Notes under the pieces: model-generated | The model's input: only the letters and a program-made list of their open reading frames with translations | Databases searched by the model: none | What the model was told of the DNA's origin: nothing | Shown: positions 36,846 to 46,177 of the stretch, in pieces | Layout: the number at the start of each line of letters is the position of its first letter | Position numbering within the stretch: position 1 is the stretch's first letter | Origin: an uncultured Pirellulaceae bacterium | GTDB taxonomy: Bacteria; Planctomycetota; Planctomycetia; Pirellulales; Pirellulaceae | Reading direction: 5' to 3' | Assembly (NCBI GenBank): GCA_938083195.1 | Contig: CALKCK010000042.1 | Span: 27,740 to 91,739, forward strand | Length of the DNA: 64,000 bases | Translations under genes and position numbers: made by a program

Positions 36846-36984
36846 GTTGCTTCCATATTTTAAAAGAGGTTTCTCAAAACTAGAGTCCGGCAAACTTAGC
36901 CAAGAATACGGCGGAGTATACCAAAAAAAACCAAGAAGATGCAGTTCTTGGCAAAGACGTCAAAATAGATACTCGTTAAAAAAT

Positions 36985-38838
36985 CTAATTCTCAGTCGGT
37001 TTGTAATTCAAAATCTGATCAATCGTCTGCCGTGAAACGGCATGATAGCCAGGACGAGCTTTGGCATAGATTCGATTTGCCCGCGCCAGGCCTTCAGGAG
37101 TCGTCGCCATTTTTTCATACAAAGGCTGCAAGAATTTTCGCCTCCCTTGCTCCGTCAGAAATCCTTCGAGACGTGGCAAACCAGCTTGGTAGCCTGAACC
37201 AATTACAAGCATCATCCAATCATGCGTAATCTCTGAATTGCCCGACTGAGTAAATCTAAACTGGTCGTCCAAACGCTTCATTTGAGCAGGACTAAGATCG
37301 TTTTTAAAAGAGCGTAAAAAATGGTTCCAATGATGAGTAGTCCATTGGTCTGTCTCGAAATCAACTGCCAGAACCGAAAGACTATTCCCGTTTAAAAATG
37401 CCTGTGCCGCCTGTTCGACACGTTCCAGCGCTTCCGTCTTAACGACCGGTACATCCGAAGGTAGACCGGGGGAGTAAACCCATGCATTGAAATCTATCTT
37501 CTCATCGAGATTCTCTTGCAAGTAGCTCAAAAACCCTTCCGTTGTCATGCTCTGAAAGGCGAATTTTTTAAAATAGGATTTCAAAAATTGATCAAATTTT
37601 TCACGGCCCACTTTTTCTTCAAGCATTCGCAAAAAGAAGTACCCTTTGTCGTAAGCAATCGAAGTCATCCCATCGTCCGGGTTTCTTCCCCGCAAATCCA
37701 GTTTTAACCATGTATCACGTGCTTCGAGTTCTTTGATCTCTGCGAGCAGACCGTCGAGCGACAATCTTGCCAACATCTCAGAATACTCTCGTCCATAAAT
37801 TGATTCCATGATTCGCTGTTCGAAGTAAACCGTAAAACCTTCATTCAGCCAGAAGTCATCCCACGTCGCATTCGTCACTAAATTGCCAGACCACGAATGA
37901 GCTAACTCATGAGCGATCAATGCCACGAGCGAACGATCGCCCGCCAAAATAGTCGGTGTTGCAAAGGTTAATCTCGGATTTTCCATTCCACCAAACGGGA
38001 AACTCGAAGGAAGAAAAATCACATCATACCGATCCCATCGATACTCTCCGTAAAGTGCTTCCGCTGCTGAGATCATTTTCTCCGTGTCCGCTAATTCCCA
38101 GACCGCTTTTTTCAATACTGAAGGTTCTGCGTAAACCCCACTTCGCGGCCCCAATTCTAAGAACTTCAAATCACCAACAGCCAACGCTAACAAGTAGGCA
38201 GGAATCGGTTGCTTCATCTCAAACTCATAGACACCCGTTTTATTTTTCTTCTGCGGATTCGACGCACTCATCACCGCCAGCAGCGCTGGGGGCACCTGAA
38301 TCTTTGCAGAATACGTCATGCGAACGGCGGGAGTGTCTTGGCAAGGAACCCATGTCCTCGCAAGAATCGCTTGCGACTGTGTGAACAAAAACGGATGCTT
38401 CTTGTCAGTCGTTTGCTCCGGGGTTAGCCACTGCACTGCTTCCGCACCCGGTTGACTCTCATAATAGACCGTAATTTCATCAACACCCTCGGCAAGCTCA
38501 ACACTTAAGCAACTGCCAAGATTCGACTTATATTCGCCAAGACTCCACTTTAGTTCTTTGCCATTGGGCTGCGATTGAATCTTAAATATTTTAAGGCCGT
38601 TGGTGTCGAGATACAGCTTCTCGGCTGCCTTGCGGCGATCTAGTTTCATCGTTGCCGATCCAGAAAGCTTTTGGCTCTCAAAATCAACTTTTAAGTCTAG
38701 ATGAAGATGGGCGATCGCAATTTGATCAGGACGGGCGCAGGAGTGTGGTAGTTCCTGTGCCTCTACATTAACCATGGCACACAGGACCAACACCGCGGCT
38801 ACCATTACGCGCAACTCAGCCCATTTATTTAAGACCAT
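36985..38838 (-). CDS. Secreted M1-family aminopeptidase (leukotriene A4 hydrolase-like)
   Basis: 617 residues with a signal peptide (about 1-27). The exopeptidase signature GGMENPRLTF precedes the zinc site HELAHSW (His310, Glu311, His314) with the third ligand Glu333 in LNEGF, 18 residues after the second His as expected. The N-terminal beta domain and the helical C-terminal LTA4H-type domain (about 470-617) are both present, so the length is normal. It should trim N-terminal residues from peptides in the periplasm. The carbonic anhydrase gene follows 139 bp downstream in the same direction. Confidence 0.9.
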   Translation of the reverse strand: MVLNKWAELRVMVAAVLVLCAMVNVEAQELPHSCARPDQIAIAHLHLDLKVDFESQKLSGSATMKLDRRKAAEKLYLDTNGLKIFKIQSQPNGKELKWSLGEYKSNLGSCLSVELAEGVDEITVYYESQPGAEAVQWLTPEQTTDKKHPFLFTQSQAILARTWVPCQDTPAVRMTYSAKIQVPPALLAVMSASNPQKKNKTGVYEFEMKQPIPAYLLALAVGDLKFLELGPRSGVYAEPSVLKKAVWELADTEKMISAAEALYGEYRWDRYDVIFLPSSFPFGGMENPRLTFATPTILAGDRSLVALIAHELAHSWSGNLVTNATWDDFWLNEGFTVYFEQRIMESIYGREYSEMLARLSLDGLLAEIKELEARDTWLKLDLRGRNPDDGMTSIAYDKGYFFLRMLEEKVGREKFDQFLKSYFKKFAFQSMTTEGFLSYLQENLDEKIDFNAWVYSPGLPSDVPVVKTEALERVEQAAQAFLNGNSLSVLAVDFETDQWTTHHWNHFLRSFKNDLSPAQMKRLDDQFRFTQSGNSEITHDWMMLVIGSGYQAGLPRLEGFLTEQGRRKFLQPLYEKMATTPEGLARANRIYAKARPGYHAVSRQTIDQILNYKPTEN

Positions 38839-39087
38839 CTTTATTTCACTTTTTCCGATTGACGATGAAGATCATTTACATTTACCGATTTCGCTTTGGC
38901 AGTCATTCGCCACGAAACCACTTTCCGATTTCTCTACACACAGCATTTTTGTGGATTCCAATTTGTGGATTCCAATTGGAAGAACTTAATTGCACGAAAA
39001 CAAACGTCCGTCATCGTAACCCTTTGTGAGTCAACCAACCAATAGGATTTCCACGTGGATTTGGCTTCAAAAAAACCCCGATGACCG
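38839..39087. other. Intergenic region with a short duplication
   Basis: Contains two adjacent copies of TTTGTGGATTCCAA at about 38948-38975, upstream of the aminopeptidase start. No gene or RNA was seen. Confidence 0.4.
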
Positions 39088-39318
39088 CTAATCGTGACTT
39101 AACGACCATTTGATTTGAAATTCAATTTCCTCAAACCCATCTTCCCGTTCATGTTCAATATTGAAAACGGCACGAACGGGTACATAAATTCGCTCACCAG
39201 CAATTTGAATTTCAAACTTATCTTCATTCTCAATCGCATCCGCCAAGCGTCTGAGTTTGTCGACAAACTCAGAGTTAGCATAGCCTTTTTCAATATCTCG
39301 ATCTTCTTTATCCGCCAT
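39088..39318 (-). CDS. Amphi-Trp domain-containing small protein
   Basis: 76 residues, highly charged, no signal peptide. The pattern FVDKLRRLADAIENEDKF followed by IQIAGERIYVPVRA and the C-terminal EEIEFQIKW matches the amphi-Trp domain, a small domain named for the conserved Trp in an amphipathic strand near the end. Its function is unknown. It stands alone, divergent from the hexahaem cytochrome gene. Confidence 0.75.
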   Translation of the reverse strand: MADKEDRDIEKGYANSEFVDKLRRLADAIENEDKFEIQIAGERIYVPVRAVFNIEHEREDGFEEIEFQIKWSLSHD

Positions 39319-39518
39319 GACATCATTCTTTCAAAAAACAACACCCTTAAGAAATACGCTAAAGCTGTATCCTACATCAATAACCATCATTAAATAGGTT
39401 ATATTGTAAGCTCATCAAACACCGCGTTCGATTCTAAATTTGGTTCCAACCCAGCCCAAGACCCAGTTTTCGTAACGCTCATCAATGTATAAATCTCAGG
39501 TTTATCGACGAAAGATCC

Positions 39519-42284
39519 ATGCGAATCATATTCTCCGTGTCGTTTTTGCTACTGCTAGTCTTTTTCTCGCAAACTACGTCGGCACAGACGCTTAATGAAA
39601 AACTGCTTAGCGAAAACCCAGAGGCACTCGTCGCGGCTGCAAGAGAGGGCGGCGATATTGTTCGCGGGGCTATTTTGTTTCACCAAGGAAACATCAATTG
39701 TGCGAAATGTCATCGCGCTCAATCGGATGGAATAAGAATAGGTCCCAATCTGGGCAAACTGGAAGCGGATGTTACCGACACTTATTTAGTCGAATCCATT
39801 CTGGAACCTTCTAAGACGATTAAGAAAGAATACGAGTCTGTCATCATTTCGACGTTAGACGGAGAGATTTTCACAGGTATCGTCCAATCGCAAAACGAGG
39901 CTCAAATTATCTTACGCGACCCCGCAGAAGCTGATCGAGTCATGACAATCGATCGTAAAGATCTCGATGAGATGCGAACGGCCAAAAAATCAAGCATGCC
40001 GGATGACCTGGTGAAAGAGCTTAAAGATCGTCAACAATTCCTTGATCTACTTCGTTATGTGATCGACTTAAAAGAGCGCGGCTCCAATGATGAATTAGTC
40101 GCGACAGCAACCCAAACGACACACGAGCTGAGCCCTGAACTAAGTGGGATTGCCTTGATTAACGAACTTAATTGTGCCGCCTGCCATCGCCCTGATGCGG
40201 CACTTTCGCTGACAAGTCCTAAACTGGCACCCGATTTAAATTGGTCAGCTCAACATTTGAACCCCGATTTTCTTGCGCGATTCATTGCTGATCCCCACGC
40301 GTTAAAACCTGGCACAACAATGCCGAATCTGTTTCAAAGTAAAGACAAAAGCCAGCGGATGGACAATGCCATCGCAATCACTCATTTCTTGACCTCCCGC
40401 ACCAATAACGTATTTGCGCCAGCTAAAACGGATGCCGCATCCATCAAACGGGGCGATGAATTATTTCATTCGCTCGGATGTGTTGCCTGTCACGCCCCTC
40501 GCGATTCGGCCTCACAAGAAAGACCACTTGAGCAATCCATTCCTCTCGGTGAACTGGCCGTCAAATATTCACTTGCCGGGCTTGTTGAGTTTCTGGAAAA
40601 TCCACACGCTGTCCGGCCCTCTGGCCGGATGCCCAACATGTCTCTAACCAATCGCGAGTCACTGGATATCGCCGCTTTCTTACTCCAAAATGCCCCAGAA
40701 ACTGTGAAGCCCTGGAAAGCGGACTCCAACCTTGCCGGGACTGGAAAACAGTTATTTAAGGACGCCAACTGTAGCGCGTGCCATCAAGGTATTTTACCCA
40801 ATACTGAACTCCCTAAACTCCCATCGTTAGCAGATGTAAATGTAGATAAAGGGTGTCTTTCAAATGCTACCGGAGCATGGCCGAACTATGAACTTAGCGA
40901 TTCCGATAGATCAGTAATGGCGTCCACAATCACTAACCCCATTAAAGAACTAAGTCGAGAACAACAGATTTCTGTGTCGCTCAAATCTTTCAATTGCATC
41001 GCCTGTCATCGTCGCGGTGAACTCGGAGGCGTGACCCAAGCCCGCAATCCACACTTCAAAACAACCAATTTAAATCTAGGAGATCAAGGCCGGATCCCTC
41101 CCACTCTTTCGGGAGTCGGTGCGAAACTAAATCAAAACTGGATGCGGGATGTGCTGGTCAATGCACGAACGATACGTCCGTACATGAAAACCAGAATGCC
41201 CCAATACGGCGAATCTAACATTGGCCACCTAATCGATTTATTTCAATCGGAAGATAAATTGCCCAGCATGGAATTCGCCAAAATTGACAACCAAAAAGAG
41301 ATGCGGGAACTGGGACACCGAATGGCGGGTAATCAAGGGCTTAATTGTGTCGCCTGCCATACCTATCAGTACAAACAATCCGACACCATGCCTGCAGTCG
41401 ACCTAACTGAAATGACAGATCGTTTGAAAAAAGAATGGTTTTTTCAATACATGCTCGCTCCACAGTCCTTTAGCCCCAATACCGTCATGCCCTCTTTTTG
41501 GCCTGCCGGAAAGGCCATTCGGGCCGACCTCAAGGGTGATTCAAAATTTCAAATCGAAGCTCTTTGGCAATATTTAATCGATGGTCGCCAAGCCCGAATA
41601 CCTCGCGGCGTCGTTAGAGAACGCCTTGAAATCGTGGTAACCGACGAAGCAAAAATGTTACGTCGAAGCTACCAGGGCATCGGCAAACGAGGCATCGGCG
41701 TTGGCTATCCAGGCGGGGTGAACCTTGCCTTTGACGCCGAACAAATGCGACTTGCCATGATCTGGAAAGGAAAATTCCTGGATCCGGGCGGAGTTTGGAC
41801 CGGGCAAGGACATGGAACGGCAAGGCCGATGGAACGGGCAATCAATTTCAGCAAAGGCCCCGATGTTGATAAGCATTCGCAGCCATGGAAAGTGGATGAC
41901 TCTCGACCACCCGACCACCAATTCCTTGGTTACAAATTGGATGAAACTCAATCGCCAACTTTCTTATACCGCTTTGAAAACATCGAAGTTGAAGACTTCT
42001 TTGAAAGTATCGCCGATCAAGGTGATTCCACCATTTTAAGGCGCGACACATTATTCACCTCGCCGACTGATCAAAAAGATCTCTCCTTGAAGGCTGCCAC
42101 GGGAAAACAAATCAAGGATCTTGGATTGGGAAAATACTTAATTGACAATCAAGTGGTCGTCACAGTTTCTTCCGGACATCAAAGTGAAATCATTGAGGTG
42201 GGCGAAGAGAAGCAGCTGAAAATTAAAATTGAATTGATTGGCGGGCGTCCGCACAACACAATTTTAGAATTTGAGTGGAAGTAA
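39519..42284 (+). CDS. Secreted multihaem c-type cytochrome with six CxxCH sites
   Basis: 921 residues with a signal peptide (ending near SAQ). The first 190 residues match the planctomycete-type haem-binding domain (GAILFHQGNINCAKCH, then LESILEPSKTIKKEYES and DGEIFTGIVQSQNE). CxxCH motifs begin at about Cys61, Cys219, Cys321, Cys418, Cys493 and Cys610, giving six predicted haems in successive cytochrome c domains, each with a later methionine (for example PGTTMPNLF, SGRMPNMS, KTRMPQYG, NTVMPSFW) as the likely sixth ligand. The last 230 residues are beta-rich and haem-free. It is likely a periplasmic electron-transfer protein serving the propeller encoded next. Confidence 0.88.
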   Translation: MRIIFSVSFLLLLVFFSQTTSAQTLNEKLLSENPEALVAAAREGGDIVRGAILFHQGNINCAKCHRAQSDGIRIGPNLGKLEADVTDTYLVESILEPSKTIKKEYESVIISTLDGEIFTGIVQSQNEAQIILRDPAEADRVMTIDRKDLDEMRTAKKSSMPDDLVKELKDRQQFLDLLRYVIDLKERGSNDELVATATQTTHELSPELSGIALINELNCAACHRPDAALSLTSPKLAPDLNWSAQHLNPDFLARFIADPHALKPGTTMPNLFQSKDKSQRMDNAIAITHFLTSRTNNVFAPAKTDAASIKRGDELFHSLGCVACHAPRDSASQERPLEQSIPLGELAVKYSLAGLVEFLENPHAVRPSGRMPNMSLTNRESLDIAAFLLQNAPETVKPWKADSNLAGTGKQLFKDANCSACHQGILPNTELPKLPSLADVNVDKGCLSNATGAWPNYELSDSDRSVMASTITNPIKELSREQQISVSLKSFNCIACHRRGELGGVTQARNPHFKTTNLNLGDQGRIPPTLSGVGAKLNQNWMRDVLVNARTIRPYMKTRMPQYGESNIGHLIDLFQSEDKLPSMEFAKIDNQKEMRELGHRMAGNQGLNCVACHTYQYKQSDTMPAVDLTEMTDRLKKEWFFQYMLAPQSFSPNTVMPSFWPAGKAIRADLKGDSKFQIEALWQYLIDGRQARIPRGVVRERLEIVVTDEAKMLRRSYQGIGKRGIGVGYPGGVNLAFDAEQMRLAMIWKGKFLDPGGVWTGQGHGTARPMERAINFSKGPDVDKHSQPWKVDDSRPPDHQFLGYKLDETQSPTFLYRFENIEVEDFFESIADQGDSTILRRDTLFTSPTDQKDLSLKAATGKQIKDLGLGKYLIDNQVVVTVSSGHQSEIIEVGEEKQLKIKIELIGGRPHNTILEFEWK

Positions 42285-42299
42285 ACTCACTAGCTTTCA

Positions 42300-42330
42300 C
42301 GAACGACAACACCAACGAACGACAACACCA
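42300..42330. repeat. Two copies of a 16-bp unit between the cytochrome and propeller genes
   Basis: CGAACGACAACACCAA at 42300-42315 is repeated at 42316-42330 (last base missing). It sits in the 69-bp gap between the two co-directional genes. Confidence 0.85.
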
Positions 42331-42353
42331 TCTCTACATCCAAAACATCAAAC

Positions 42354-43838
42354 ATGTACACTGTACTCATAGAATCACTGATAACGTTACTGTTCATTTG
42401 CTTGCCTCAACAAGAACCACTTGGGGAGTACTGGGGAACTGCCGAAGAGGAAGCAAAATATTACAAAATGGTCGAAGTTCCACTTCCTCCAGAACTCGCT
42501 GTTGAAGCAGGCAGTTTCGAGGTCATGCCAGACAAAAAACAACTTGCAATCGCTACGCGGCGGGGCGATATCTTCCTTGTTGATGGCATCTTTCAAAAAC
42601 ATCCTGAACCAGTGTTCAAAAAATACGCCAGTGGCTTGGATGAAATATTTGGGATGGCTTACCGAAATGACGCATTTCATATCACTCAGCAAACAGAAGT
42701 CACTCGCATCACGGACACCAATAACGATGGGCGCGCCGATCAATTCGATACGCTAAGCGACCGCTGGGGATTTCGACACTATCACGAATTCTCATTCGGC
42801 TCCAAACCAGATCCGGAAGGTAACATTTGGGTTGCCCTCTGCCTCTCAGAGTCCTATCACTCCAAGGCTCCGTTCCGAGGGTGGTGTTTAAAAATTACTC
42901 CCGATGGACGCTCCATCCCGGTATGTAGCGGCATTCGAAGCCCCTGCGGAATTGGCCCCAACGAGCATGGGGTTATGTTTTATGCCGAAAGCCAAGGCCC
43001 GTGGAATGGCTCATGCTCTTTGAAGGTTCTCGAACCTGGAGGATTTATGGGACACCCGGTCAGCTTTAACTCTTACGAATTGGCTCCGGAAATGGGGCAA
43101 CCACCGACCGTCCCTAACACACCCTCCCGATTAGAAGTGGAACGAAAACGAGTCAAAGAACTCGTCCCTTATGCCGTCGTTTTTCCTTACAAGCGAATGG
43201 GACGGTCAATTTCTGGATTCATGGTCGATCGCACGGGCGGAAAATTTGGCCCGTTCGAAAATCAAATTTTCATCGGCGACTTCAGCCTCGGTGTCGTGAT
43301 GCGCGCAACTACAGAAAAAGTTAACGGCGTCTGGCAAGGCGCTTGCTACCCTTTCCGAGAAGGATTTGATACCGGACTATTAGCGGTTCAGTTCACACCC
43401 AATGGCAATTTAATTGCCGGGGGCACAAATCGCGGGTGGCCAGTCCGAGGCCCTAAAGCATACGCCATTCAGCGTCTGGATTGGACAGGTGTCACGCCTT
43501 TCGAAATCAAAACGATATCTGCAACCGTGGACGGTTTTAAGATTACCTTCACCAAGCCAGTGGATCCTAAAATTGCGAGCCTAGCTACAAACTATCAACT
43601 GGCGACCTTCACTCACATCTATCGCCAGGGTTACGGCAGTCCCGAAGTCGATCAAACCACACCCGTCGCAACGCAAGCGGTTGTCTCCGAAGATCGAATG
43701 ACCGTCGAACTCAAAGTTGACAACCGAGTCCAAGGGCACGTGCACGATTTTAGACTTCCGGGAATTCGATCAAATGAGGGTGAATCTCTTGTCCACGCAG
43801 ACGCGTATTACACATTAAATGAAATCCCTCGCGAATAA
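42354..43838 (+). CDS. Secreted beta-propeller, planctomycete sorbosone/glucose dehydrogenase-like (DUF7133-type)
   Basis: 494 residues with a short hydrophobic N-terminus. Propeller-type strands dominate: ELAVEAGSFEVMPDKKQLAIATRRGDIFLVDG, then HITQQTEVTRITDTNNDGRADQF and GNIWVALCLSES, the pattern of the planctomycete membrane-bound dehydrogenase domain related to soluble sugar dehydrogenases. A small C-terminal sandwich follows (about 380-494). No haem motif is present, which fits a division of labour with the hexahaem cytochrome immediately upstream: substrate oxidation here, electron acceptance there. The substrate is unknown. Confidence 0.78.
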   Translation: MYTVLIESLITLLFICLPQQEPLGEYWGTAEEEAKYYKMVEVPLPPELAVEAGSFEVMPDKKQLAIATRRGDIFLVDGIFQKHPEPVFKKYASGLDEIFGMAYRNDAFHITQQTEVTRITDTNNDGRADQFDTLSDRWGFRHYHEFSFGSKPDPEGNIWVALCLSESYHSKAPFRGWCLKITPDGRSIPVCSGIRSPCGIGPNEHGVMFYAESQGPWNGSCSLKVLEPGGFMGHPVSFNSYELAPEMGQPPTVPNTPSRLEVERKRVKELVPYAVVFPYKRMGRSISGFMVDRTGGKFGPFENQIFIGDFSLGVVMRATTEKVNGVWQGACYPFREGFDTGLLAVQFTPNGNLIAGGTNRGWPVRGPKAYAIQRLDWTGVTPFEIKTISATVDGFKITFTKPVDPKIASLATNYQLATFTHIYRQGYGSPEVDQTTPVATQAVVSEDRMTVELKVDNRVQGHVHDFRLPGIRSNEGESLVHADAYYTLNEIPRE

Positions 43839-43944
43839 GTTCGTTCCTCTCGAACTGACCTTATAAGTGAGACACGATAGCAGCTGACCTGCAAATAATC
43901 GAAAGCTCTGGTAATTTAACAACTAGCAAAAGATTGGGAACATA

Positions 43945-45408
43945 ATGCGACATTATCTTCTTTTTTCCGTCTTGTTATTGACCGCAACGGGCAATCTTAC
44001 TGCACAGGATTCTGCAGCGCCTGGATTCACCGATCAAACTGCAAACCTAGGTCTTGAGCTAGGTGGAACGGGTGCATGCTGGGCTGATCTCAACAACGAT
44101 GGGTGGCCAGACCTATGTTGTGGTGGCACCGTTTGGAAAAATGAACAGGGTCAGAAATTCTCTCGCTTGGCGACTGGACTAGGTGAGTTGATCGCAGCGG
44201 ATTTTAATAACGATGGTTTTGTTGACCTATTCTCATGGTCCAACTTTAAACTCTATAAAAACATCGATGGCAAGGAATTTATCCCCATTGATCTCCCCGA
44301 ACTTCCAGCCAGCGTCTCCCTTGGGGCTTGCTGGGCGGACTTCAATCGCGATGGGTACATTGACCTCTACGTAGGCGGTTACGAAGATTGGGGCAACGGA
44401 ATTACCTACCCGGACCGATTTCTAATGAACGAAAAAGGAACGGCCTTTCGACTTGCGCGAACGGACACTCAATACCGCGCGCGAGGTGTCACCGCCTGTG
44501 ATTATGACCTCGATGGCGATCCAGATATCTACGTTTCCAATTATCGACTCCAACCAAATCTGTTGTGGGTGAATGATGGATCGGGAACTTTCGAAAATAA
44601 AGCGCCAGCTCTCAATGCGATTGCTACCTCCGATAAATTCGGTGGTGGACATTCGATTGGAGCGGCATGGGGCGACTTTAATAATGACGGTTTAATAGAT
44701 TTGTTTGCTGGGAACTTTGCGCATCGAGATAGCCGAGGTAACCAGCCGCAATCCAGATTTTTAAAAAACCTGGGATCCGACCAGGGATATGCATTTGAAG
44801 ACCGCGGTACCTCCGGCGTTTTTTATCAAGAATCTTACGCCAGTCCAGCGGCCGGCGATTTTGATAACGATGGAAATCTGGACCTATTTTTTACCACCGT
44901 TTATGGCACCGCCTCGTTCGGAAAAAAGAACAATGCCGTACTTTACAAGAACCAAACTGACTTTCAATTTTCCGATGTTACCGCTGTCAACCAATTAGAA
45001 AATCTACCGCCAACTTATCAGGCGGCCTGGGCCGATTATGATTGCGACGGGGACCTTGATTTAATCACCGCGAACAAACTCTATCAAAATCAGTTAAAAA
45101 AAGGGCATTGGCTGAAAGTCCTAGTACACGGGAACGGGACTGATTTAAATCGATCAGCAATTAGCACTGTCGTAAAAGTCATTGCTGGGAAACACGTCTT
45201 CACCAGAGCAGTCGAAGCGGGCACTGGTCAGGGAAATCAAAATGAAATGACGCTTCACTTCGGACTTGGCAAAATCGACGCACCTGTCTCGATCGAAATC
45301 ATGGGGCCTAATCAAAAATCTCAAACGTTTCCTTCCATTGATTTCGATCGACTCATTACGATCCAACAGCTAGAAAACGGAAATTTCGAAATAACTAAAG
45401 ACAACTAA
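43945..45408 (+). CDS. Secreted FG-GAP/VCBS repeat protein with ASPIC/UnbV domain
   Basis: 487 residues with a signal peptide (ending near TAQ). At least six FG-GAP-like calcium-binding repeats are visible as DxNxDGxxDLxxG units (ADLNNDGWPDLCCGG, ADFNNDGFVDLF, GDFNNDGLIDLFAG, GDFDNDGNLDLFF). The C-terminal 90 residues match ASPIC/UnbV (AGTGQGNQNEMTLHFGLG). These CRTAC1-like proteins form calcium-rich propellers for adhesion or ligand binding. It follows the propeller gene by 106 bp and completes a co-directional trio with the cytochrome. Confidence 0.85.
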   Translation: MRHYLLFSVLLLTATGNLTAQDSAAPGFTDQTANLGLELGGTGACWADLNNDGWPDLCCGGTVWKNEQGQKFSRLATGLGELIAADFNNDGFVDLFSWSNFKLYKNIDGKEFIPIDLPELPASVSLGACWADFNRDGYIDLYVGGYEDWGNGITYPDRFLMNEKGTAFRLARTDTQYRARGVTACDYDLDGDPDIYVSNYRLQPNLLWVNDGSGTFENKAPALNAIATSDKFGGGHSIGAAWGDFNNDGLIDLFAGNFAHRDSRGNQPQSRFLKNLGSDQGYAFEDRGTSGVFYQESYASPAAGDFDNDGNLDLFFTTVYGTASFGKKNNAVLYKNQTDFQFSDVTAVNQLENLPPTYQAAWADYDCDGDLDLITANKLYQNQLKKGHWLKVLVHGNGTDLNRSAISTVVKVIAGKHVFTRAVEAGTGQGNQNEMTLHFGLGKIDAPVSIEIMGPNQKSQTFPSIDFDRLITIQQLENGNFEITKDN

Positions 45409-45421
45409 TCCTCAAAGACTA

Positions 45422-46177
45422 CTACTCGTCTAATGGTTTCCAAATTCGGACATCGTCATAGTAGATTTCACCACCGCCACGGGTTGGCAGGTTAATCCAG
45501 GATTTAGGAGCACCAAAACGCTTGTGACTCGCCTGCAAAGTTGGGCCGTCTTTTAACTGCATCACCATTTGCTCGCCTTTGACTTCCAGCACGAAGGTAT
45601 ACCATTGGTCAGACTGAATCTTAAATGGATTTGATTTAAGGACCTCAACCTCATCGTTGCCGAGTTTGGTGTTTTTATCTTTGATGAGCGAGATGCCGTC
45701 GCGCTTGTGAAACGTAATACGCCCGACGTGCCCCGTTCCACTTTGAAACGTTCCATCATTAAATCCAAAGTGGACACCGGTCATCTTACCCGTCAATTTA
45801 AAAGACATCTGGAGGATGCAGTCATTCACTGGCACCACAAGTTTCGAACTGGGCGTGCCTCCGTTGTGCTTAGTACGACTTTTCTGAAACTCTTCTGTTG
45901 CAGGAACACCGTGGAGCCTACCATTGGTGACATTCCATCTGGTTTGATGCAGCGGAGTCCATTGGGACCGAATCGTTGCTACCTTAAAACTATCCGCAAA
46001 AATTAATTTGCCTGGCTTCATCAAGACAGGCGCAATCAATGGCTGAGCAACCCCTTCATTTCCGACTAGCTCTTGATCCAATTTTGTAGTCTGAGGCTCC
46101 GTGGACTGCGCAACTACTGACGGAGCCAGCATCATCAAACCAAGGACCCCAACCATGAATCTATGATTAAACTTCAT
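45422..46177 (-). CDS. Secreted LamG/DUF1080-like lectin-fold protein
   Basis: 251 residues with a signal peptide (ending VVAQS). The mature part is beta-rich and resembles DUF1080/concanavalin-like domains: LIFADSFKVATIRSQWTPL, WNVTNGRLHGVPAT, ILQMSFKLTGKMTGVHFGF, a terminal YYDDVRIWKP. Such domains bind or hydrolyse sugars; no catalytic pair can be assigned. Its ATG overlaps the stop of the upstream sulfatase by 4 bp (ATGA), so the two are translationally coupled and probably act on one glycan. Confidence 0.72.
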   Translation of the reverse strand: MKFNHRFMVGVLGLMMLAPSVVAQSTEPQTTKLDQELVGNEGVAQPLIAPVLMKPGKLIFADSFKVATIRSQWTPLHQTRWNVTNGRLHGVPATEEFQKSRTKHNGGTPSSKLVVPVNDCILQMSFKLTGKMTGVHFGFNDGTFQSGTGHVGRITFHKRDGISLIKDKNTKLGNDEVEVLKSNPFKIQSDQWYTFVLEVKGEQMVMQLKDGPTLQASHKRFGAPKSWINLPTRGGGEIYYDDVRIWKPLDE

